A program made the translations under genes and the position numbers. Source: Desmodesmus armatus (Eukaryota; Chlorophyta; Chlorophyceae; Sphaeropleales; Scenedesmaceae). From it: a stretch of 64,000 nt of DNA. Of this stretch, positions 58,097 to 64,000 are shown one piece after another (the first letter of the stretch is position 1; each line of letters opens with the position of its first letter). The notes beneath the pieces were generated by a model. That model was given only the letters and a program-made list of their open reading frames with translations, was not told the origin of the DNA and did no database searches. The stretch lies in NCBI GenBank assembly GCA_007449985.2, contig VIIQ02000043.1, positions 385,484-449,483 of the forward strand. The letters are read 5' to 3'.

Positions 58097-61000
58097 TTTG
58101 GCTGGATCAGCAGCAGTCCGCTGAGTCAGCAGGCAGGTGCTGGTGTGCAGCAGCAGTGGCAGCAGAACACAGGCAAGGGCCATGCAGTGGCCTTGGGCCT
58201 GGTTGTAGGGGGCAGTGTTGCTGGCCTGTGAACGGTGCAGGTGCTTGGGCGCGCTGACTTGGGGCAGCCCGGCATACAAAGGTGTCGCTCTGACACCCCG
58301 GGCACCTGTCTTGGGGGTGTGTATCGCAGCACAGCTGGAGCCTTTCTTCCACATTGTGTTCGAAGTGGTCGCCCCGGGGGCATGGGGGTGTGTGTTCGGC
58401 TTGGTACTGGTGGAAGCCCTCTTGTCTGTGTGGCTGGCTTTGTGGGGTTGAAGCCTTGCCTGTGGTCCCCTCCTTTCAGACAGTCTCCTCTGCAGACATC
58501 TATGGTGGCGGGTTCTCTCCTTTCCGTGCTGTCTGTTCCCGTCCTTGTAGGTCCTGCAAAGGACTTTGGTTCCCTTCCGATGCTGGGTGTCGTTGCAGCG
58601 TAGCTGCGTGTGTCGCCCTGTAACCCCTTCTTCTTCTTCTTCTTCTGCTTGTCTGAGAAACCCGTGTAACACCTTCATTCATTCATTCATTTGCTTGTCT
58701 GAGCCTGGGCATGCCGTAAAACTGCCTCGCATCAGCACGGCGCTGCAACATGTGCCAGGGGCTGTCCCAGCCCAGCCTCGCTGGTGTGTTTCGCCCCTAT
58801 TATAGTCAGTAGTTATTCCTCTTGTGTCTGTGCCGCGGATCAGGAGGCAGCCTGTGCAGCACGGGCTGAGCTCAGCCATCGCGATGTGCTGACGTGGGTC
58901 TTTCACGTAGGCCGCGCGCTGGGGTTGTTGTGTCGTCCCTTGTTTTTGTTGGTCTCTGTGTTTGTGTTGGGGCTGTTTCGGACCAGCGTTTGGCCAGCAC
59001 AGTGGGCTGTCTGACCGGTGGGGCAGTAGCAGTTGACAGCAGTAGCTGGAGAGCTGGAGCTGGAGCTTGAGCAGCAGCTGGCGTGCAGCATCACGCACAG
59101 TGTTGATTGTCTTCGCTGTGCCGTGGTTTTGTCGCGTTTACAGCAGCAGCAGCAGCAGCTTTGGCTGGATCAGCAGCAGTCCGCTGAGTCAGCCGGCAGG
59201 TGCTGGTGTGCAGCAGCAGTGGCAGCAGAACACAGGCAAGGGCCATGCAGTGGCCTTGGGCCTGGTTGTAGGGGGCAGTGTTGCTGGCCTGTGAACGGTG
59301 CAGGTGCTTGGGCGCGCTGACTTGGGGCAGCCCGGTATACAAAGGTGTCGCTCCGACACCCCGGGCACCTGTCTTGGGGGTGTGTATCGCAGCACAGCTG
59401 GAGCCTTTCTTCCACATTGTGTTCGAAGTGGTCGCCCCGGGGGCATGGGGGTGTGTGTTCGGCTTGGTACTGGTGGAAGCCCTCTTGTCTGTGTGGCTGG
59501 CTTTGTGGGGTTGAAGCCTTGCCTGTGGTCCCCTCTTTTCAGACAGTCTCCTCTGCAGACATCTCTGGTGGCGGGTTCTCTCCTTTCCGTGCTGTCTGTT
59601 CCCGTCCTTGTAGGTCCTGCAAAGGACTTTGGTTCCCTTCCGATGCTGGGTGTCGTTGCAGCGTAGCTGCGTGTGTCGCCCTGTAACCCCTTCTTCTTCT
59701 TCTGCTTGTCTGAGTGTGCGTGACGGTGTAACACCTTACAGGGCGTGAAGCCAATGGGAGGTAATCCTATGGCGTTACTGGGTTAGGAGGGGGCCCTGAA
59801 GCATTATTATTATTATTATTATAACACCTTCATTCATTCATTCAGTGTGCGTGACAAGCTTTTGATGGTGGGGTTTGTCCGAACGGCCCCCTTCCGTGCT
59901 GGTTGTGTCCATCCGTGGCTGGGTTCAGTTGCAACGTAGTTGCTTGAGAAACCCGTGTAACACCTTCATTCATTCTGCTTGTCTGCGTCAGCATGTGCAT
60001 GTGCGATCTTGGCCGCGCATCCGTTCGCTTTATGCCTTGTGCGTGTTTCATGCTAACACAGCTTGTGTGCCACAGGTGGTTGGGCTGTCTTGAGTAGGAT
60101 TGGTGGCGCCTTGAGTTACAAGGGCGGGACATGGATTGGGTCCCGGGGCTTGCATCGGGTTGGCTGGGTCCTTGAGGCCTCTTTGTAACGAACACTGACT
60201 GACTGACTGACCGCGCGCCTCAGAAAGGGCCAAACTCAGGGATTTGTCCCCTCAATGTTGATGCTGATAAACCGCTGTATATGTCTGTGCGGTTTCAAGG
60301 GGAGAGGCGCGCACAGGTCGCCACACTGCAGCGGTTGCAGTGCTGATCATGTGGTTGTCATCTTGTGTGAACAAACCAACAGCCGTTCAGTCCTTCCGGT
60401 GTACTAAAGTTCTCTTTTGACAATCTGGAAGCACACTGGCTGTGCGTGACAAGCTTGGGGTGGGATGACCCACCTGCAGTCCTCCTCACTCGAAGCCACC
60501 TGCAGTGATGAAGATGATGATTTGTGTTACATTGGGGCCTGTCAATCCAGACCATTAGCTGCCGACCAGTGGCAACCGGGGACACCAATCCATTATCCCC
60601 CCAAAAGTAACGAGGCGCCACCTATGACCTGCAGTCCTCAAATTCTCACTCGATACAACATACACCAGGTTTCAACACACCCAGCCACAAACCTACACCT
60701 TGACTCGTAACAAAGGCAGCGAGCCGCCATGACGGGTGCCGGGACCCTCTGTGGAACTGACTAGGCTGCAAAGGTGGTTGTGCCCATGCAAGCAGGGGCT
60801 CAATCTGTCCTTGGTATCAGTCTGTACCATATGGTATGTCATGCTCTGTACTTTTCAGCTAGAAATGACATGTTATATGTCCGCTCAGCCTCATGTGTTT
60901 GGAATGTGCTCACTTTGGCCAACACATGCCCACGTGGCTTTGGCCACCACATGGCTTTGGCTATGGCCCGGCTGCCATCTGCCCAGTAGGCTTGCACCAC

Positions 61001-64000
61001 CTGCCGCCACAGTCTGGGCACGTCAGGGCCGCCACCAGTGGTCATGGGCACAACTTAGCACAAGCACACATCTCCCCAAGAAGTGCGTCACTGCTCAGCC
61101 CGTTTGTGTATGTGTCAACAGGGGGAGTGCATGCATACTCATGCAAGCGCACCCGTCCAGCCGTCCTGCAAGGATAGTCAAATGATGAAGTTGGGACGGA
61201 ACGCGAGCCTCTGGCAGGGTGTTCACCTATGCCAGTGTTGCAGCGTAGCTGCTTGCAAACTCCTTGTAACACTCTGGGTTTGCTGCCGACACATGAACGG
61301 CGGGGAAGGAGGTTCAAAGAAACATCTAGTCTTCCCTGTGCCAGTGGCACGGCACCTGTTACAGCTGTAACTTTGATTCATAATTTTGATCTTTGATCAA
61401 TTTTGATTTTGATGTTTTTTCTCATTCTTTTTTCTCTTTGTATTTTGGCCTGTGTCTGCCTATGTGACAATGGTTGTTTGGATGTCCTTGTGCCATTTCG
61501 TTGCAGCGTAGCTGTGTGCCGCCCGTGTAACCGCTTATTCTTCTTTTTGTGTTGCCCTCCTGCAATGCGCAGGAGGATGACTGGGGCATCACATCTTTCC
61601 CCCTGATCCCGGGGCATGAGGTGGTTGGCACTGTAGCTGCACTAGGGGCAAATGTGCAGGGGCTGGAAGTGGGACAGAGGTGAGAGGAGGAGAGGTGATG
61701 CAGGCAAGGCATTAGTTGGGTTCAGGGTTTAGGGTTTAGGTTTACAGTCATAAACCCTAAGGCATGCAGGCAAGGGTTACATGCGATCCTGAGTTGCCAT
61801 AAAACTTAGCTTTGGAAGGGGGCAGAGGATCTTTTGCCGGACCCCAAAAGGATGGGAAGCGCGCAGCACAGAATGGAACCCTGATATGCCAGGGTTGGGG
61901 CTGTGGTCGCTACTTGACACTGGGCTAGTCCGCATGGCTGACTTGCTTCATACTCTTGGCTAACAACATACATATTGTGTGTGCGTCGACACATGAATTG
62001 GGTTTGTGAATGCTGCTGTGGTGCATCGTACAGGGTGGGGGTGGGGTGGATCCGCAACAGCTGCCGCCGCTGTCGCTTCTGCATGCGCGGGGATGAGAAC
62101 CTCTGTGTGAAGGGCTACGACGGGCTCATTGTGGGACGTGAGTGTCAGGGGCCAGGCGAGCTGAGGTTGCAGGGCGTGTGTGTCTTCTATGGCGTCAATG
62201 GTGGCAGCAGCATGCTATGCCAGCGCACACAGTAGTAGTTCAGCGCACACCCAGCAGCGCGTTTTTCAGGTGCATCAGCAAGGAAGCAGGATGTTCCATT
62301 GGAGTGCGCAAGCAGCTGCTGTGCTGCAATGGACTCCAGCCACGGCAGAAACGCAACCAGAAGGGGATAGGAGCCGTCAGCAAACACACTTCCCACAAAC
62401 CTGCAACACTCTCTCAGTGTCTTCTGAATTGCAAAGCAAGTGCTGGTGGCATTGTCTGCTGCTTCACCAACCCCTTGATACCCTCATGTAATCCACTGAG
62501 AATGACACCCCTTTCTCCTTTGCACCTGTCCCTCACATCTCCCCCAGCCGGAAATTTTGGTGGCTTCCAGCCATTGATGCGTGCGCCTGCGGACTTCACG
62601 TACGCCCTGCCTGACAAGCTCAGCAGTGCAGCAGCAGCGCCACTGCTGTGTGCAGGTAAGGGGAGCACTATCGGTGACGTAGTGGGGCAGTAGCAAGGTC
62701 ATTCGGTAGGTCGGGTGTACATGCTGATCTGTGCAGCTGCCTGGGAAAGAGACGTCAGGTAGCATGACATGGTTTGTTGTTGCAGTATTTTGTTGGAAAG
62801 CCATGCTGCTCCTGTCACAGAGCATCACAGTGTGTCGTGCTGCACCGCACCGCGCTGCACTGTACCGTGCAGTACGTACCATTCAGTACAGTACAGCGAC
62901 GTACTGCACTTGACTGTACTGTATTTTGCTGCATTGCTCGGTTCCTGATCAAACTGACTTCCTGCATCTCCACACTTGATCATCCCAACGCTGCACAGGT
63001 GTAACGGTGTATGCCCCTCTGCGCAAGTATGTCAAGCGGCCTGGCTGCAAGGTGGCTGTGCTGGGAGTGGGGGGCCTGGGACACTTGGCTGTACAGTTTG
63101 CGGACAAGATGGGCGCAGATGTGAGTGTGGGGCAGGTGGGGGGGGGGGTGCGGGTGTAGGGGGGGGGGTGGCAGGTGAAGGTGGCTGTGTTGGGAGTGGG
63201 GGGCCTGGGACACTTGGCAGTACAGTTTGCTGACAAGATGGGCGCAGATTGAGTGTTTGACCAGTGTGTGAGCTGCCGGTTGTGCCGATTGTGTATCAGG
63301 AGTCCTTGCCTCGCTGGCTGCCAGGGCTTTCTGCCCCATGCCTGTACTGTACGGTACTATACTGTACTGTACTGTGCTGTATGCTGCTGGGTGCTGCCTG
63401 TTCATCAGGTGACTGCTATCGACATTGACAAGGGGAAGGAGGCGGAAGCACACCAGCTGGGCGCAAGGAGGTAAGGGCATTCATATCCATAGACAATGCA
63501 TTGTGTCGGGTCATGCCAGGGCGTGCTACTAGCTTGATGAGTTACTGTTGCTTGTCTTGGGGCTTTACAAGCTATGGCCTGTCAACAAGCTCAGTTGGTA
63601 TGTCAACCCCTCGGTGCCATAGGGTGTTACAATTGCGGTGTGTCTGCTTTGCGGGGAGGGGGTGCAGGGGTTTAGGGTTTAGAGTCTAGGTTCTCAACCT
63701 ACCTATAACTAGATGGTCAGCTGATGTCATGTGAGCACCCGTTTTGTGCAGATGCAATGGTTTGTTTGGGGGGAAACGGGGTGGGAGGAGGGTGGGGTGA
63801 CTCTGGCATGGCTGGCCCATGGGTAGGCTCACTGACTTTGTTGTCATGTCCTGTATACCAGGTTTATGGAGTTTGGTGCTGCGTTCAAGGAATGCCAGGA
63901 CAGCTTTGACGTGATCATCAATGCTGTCAGCGCCAAGGTGGACTTTGCTGGCATGATGGGCATGCTGGCGCATGATGGGGTGGCAGTGCAGGTGACTGGG
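54834..64000 (+). CDS. Zinc alcohol dehydrogenase, CAD type, organelle-targeted (3' end missing)
   Basis: Nine exons are visible: 54834-54881, 55121-55267, 56474-56515, 61573-61679, 62034-62137, 62548-62655, 62999-63120, 63409-63470, 63862-64000. All agree in phase, giving 293 residues before the window edge. Residues 1-16 (MLVRSLLNPARGFSAG) form an amphipathic presequence, probably mitochondrial or plastid. Family residues of the medium-chain NADP-dependent cinnamyl-alcohol-dehydrogenase group are present: catalytic-zinc ligands C72 and H94 (in CHTD and GHEVVG) with C184 as the third, structural-zinc cysteines 125, 128, 131 and 139, and the Rossmann GxGGxG at 208-213. It should reduce aldehydes or oxidise primary alcohols with NADP(H); the substrate cannot be told. 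Intron 3 is 5,057 bases long and filled with retroposons. Intron 7 contains a copied 3' edge of exon 7. Confidence 0.88.
56169..56365. repeat. Poly-C run followed by a (CCCCA)n array
   Basis: About 44 C, then roughly 30 CCCCA/CCCCCA units, in intron 2 of the dehydrogenase gene. On the minus strand it reads (TGGGG)n, which has G-quadruplex potential. Confidence 0.93.
56906..56978 (-). tRNA. trnK-CUU: tRNA-Lys (anticodon CTT)
   Basis: 73 bases. Acceptor arms GCCCGGG and TTCGGGC pair over 7 bp with discriminator G. The D arm includes TAGCTCAGTCGGTAGAGC, the anticodon arm is CAAGG-CTCTTAA-CCTTG, and the T arm GTGGG-TTCGAGC-CCCAC. No intron and no encoded CCA. It lies antisense within intron 3 of the dehydrogenase gene. 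Confidence 0.95.
57079..57341 (+). mobile_element. 5'-truncated retroposon copy with (TTC)4 tail
   Basis: About 263 bases equal to the 3' ends of the two longer copies at 57621 and 58704, ending TGTAACCCC then (TTC)4. CTGCTTGTCTGAG occurs at both sides (57066-57078 and 57341-57353), a 13-base target-site duplication. Truncation at the 5' end with a constant 3' end is the hallmark of target-primed reverse transcription. Confidence 0.88.
57403..57475 (-). other. tRNA-like sequence with A and B boxes
   Basis: The minus strand has TAGCTTAATGGTATGC (box A type) and GGTTCGCATCC (box B type) at tRNA spacing, but the acceptor arms do not pair and the T stem is imperfect. It may be a tRNA pseudogene or the head of a tRNA-derived SINE. 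Confidence 0.5.
57621..58645 (+). mobile_element. Retroposon, longer copy A, (TTC)6 tail
   Basis: About 1.02 kb, nearly identical to 58704-59702 (offset 1085 at the start, 1063 after the CAG tract). It ends with GTTGCAGCGTAGCTG, TGTAACCCC and (TTC)6. It contains a CAG run near 58059-58094 that is much shorter in copy B. No reverse-transcriptase frame is visible, so it is either a LINE 3' segment or a SINE-like element. Confidence 0.85.
58646..58703 (+). mobile_element. 34-base retroposon tip between two identical 12-mers
   Basis: TGCTTGTCTGAG (58646-58657), then a segment starting AAACCCGTGTAACACC with (ATTC)n to 58691, then TGCTTGTCTGAG again (58692-58703). This is the smallest recognisable insertion of the series, consisting only of the TGTAAC end and tail. 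Confidence 0.8.
58704..59702 (+). mobile_element. Retroposon, longer copy B, (TTC)4 tail
   Basis: About 1.0 kb copy of the 57621 element, bounded on the left by TGCTTGTCTGAG at 58692-58703 and on the right by the same 12-mer at 59703-59714. It has a shorter CAG run than copy A (about 5 units at 59142). Confidence 0.86.
59715..59985 (+). mobile_element. Nested retroposon tips with (ATT)n and (ATTC)n tails
   Basis: A segment at about 59725-59844 with TGTAACACC, an (ATT)n run and an (ATTC)n tail is flanked by GTGTGCGTGAC at 59714-59724 and 59845-59855. The sequence to the right ends GTTGCAACGTAGTTGCTTGA, TGTAACACC and (ATTC)2, then a partial TGCTTGTCTG at 59976-59985. Confidence 0.78.
60100..60211 (+). 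mobile_element. Retroposon 3' end with (ACTG)n tail
   Basis: TGTAAC at 60184-60189 is followed by GAAC and an (ACTG)n run to 60211. Its 5' boundary was not determined; the start given is approximate. Confidence 0.55.
61180..61275 (+). mobile_element. Retroposon 3'-end remnant
   Basis: Contains GTTGCAGCGTAGCTG (from 61237) and TGTAAC at 61265-61270, the same core pair as the 57-59 kb copies. The tail is degenerate and the 5' limit uncertain. Confidence 0.55.
61499..61550 (+). mobile_element. Retroposon 3'-end remnant next to a splice acceptor
   Basis: GTTGCAGCGTAGCTG and TGTAACC are followed by a T/C-rich tail (TTATTCTTCTTTTTG) ending about 22 bases before the acceptor of exon 4 at 61573. 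Confidence 0.65.
61724..61760. repeat. Telomere-like motif, with an inverted copy
   Basis: AGGGTTTAGGGTTTAGG (TTTAGGG type) at 61724-61740 is followed at 61751-61760 by TAAACCCTAA in opposite orientation, inside intron 4 of the dehydrogenase gene. A second short run, GGGGTTTAGGGTTTAG, lies at 63667-63682 in intron 8. Confidence 0.75.
63179..63249 (+). repeat. Copied 3' edge of dehydrogenase exon 7
   Basis: About 70 bases of the real exon end (63052-63120) are repeated here, encoding VAVLGVGGLGHLAVQFADKM. After GGCGCAGAT the copy has TGAGTG where the real exon has the GTGAGT donor, so the copied splice site is broken. Confidence 0.92.

Overview
This looks like a nuclear window from a flagellated green alga, most likely of the Chlamydomonadales. 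Its genes have several short exons with clean GT...AG introns. CAG/GCT, CA/GT and poly-C/G tracts are abundant, and the chlorophyte poly(A) signal TGTAA recurs. One gene encodes a dynein-arm assembly factor and one a plant-type FNR-like oxidoreductase with a plastid-like N-terminus. The species placement is inference.

Layout: 1-2266, fragmentary minus-strand coiled-coil/Gln-rich coding region. 3451-6219, complete five-exon gene for a secreted disintegrin-like protein. 7332-11868, young gag-only LTR retrotransposon on the minus strand. 12681-15961, TPR-repeat protein. 16.4-22.4 kb, A/C-rich stretch with no supported gene. 22683-27348, very large Gln/Ser/Gly-rich protein (minus), with a tRNA-Asp gene in an intron. 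28765-29635, proteasome assembly chaperone PSMG3. 32667-40229, FNR-family oxidoreductase (minus). 41388-42008, possible single-exon gene. 42.0-48.9 kb, G/T-rich stretch with no supported gene. 49451-54099, DNAAF3 (PF22), needed for axonemal dynein preassembly. 54834-64000+, organelle-targeted zinc alcohol dehydrogenase running off the right edge. Its 5 kb third intron holds a tRNA-Lys gene and a pile of retroposons.

The genes are functionally unrelated and do not form a cluster. Two signals stand out. First, exon edges, always including the splice site, are tandemly copied into the adjacent intron. This affects nearly every intron of the FNR-like gene and also the DNAAF3 and alcohol dehydrogenase genes. 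Second, retroposons in the alcohol dehydrogenase intron end in TGTAAC plus a variable microsatellite tail and are bounded again and again by the same 12-base target copy.

Several one-base reading-frame breaks lie at or near homopolymers, and correcting each one restores both frame and intron phase. Consensus errors are therefore a likely explanation. All gene models were built by hand from splice signals, phase agreement and remembered family patterns; no database search was run.
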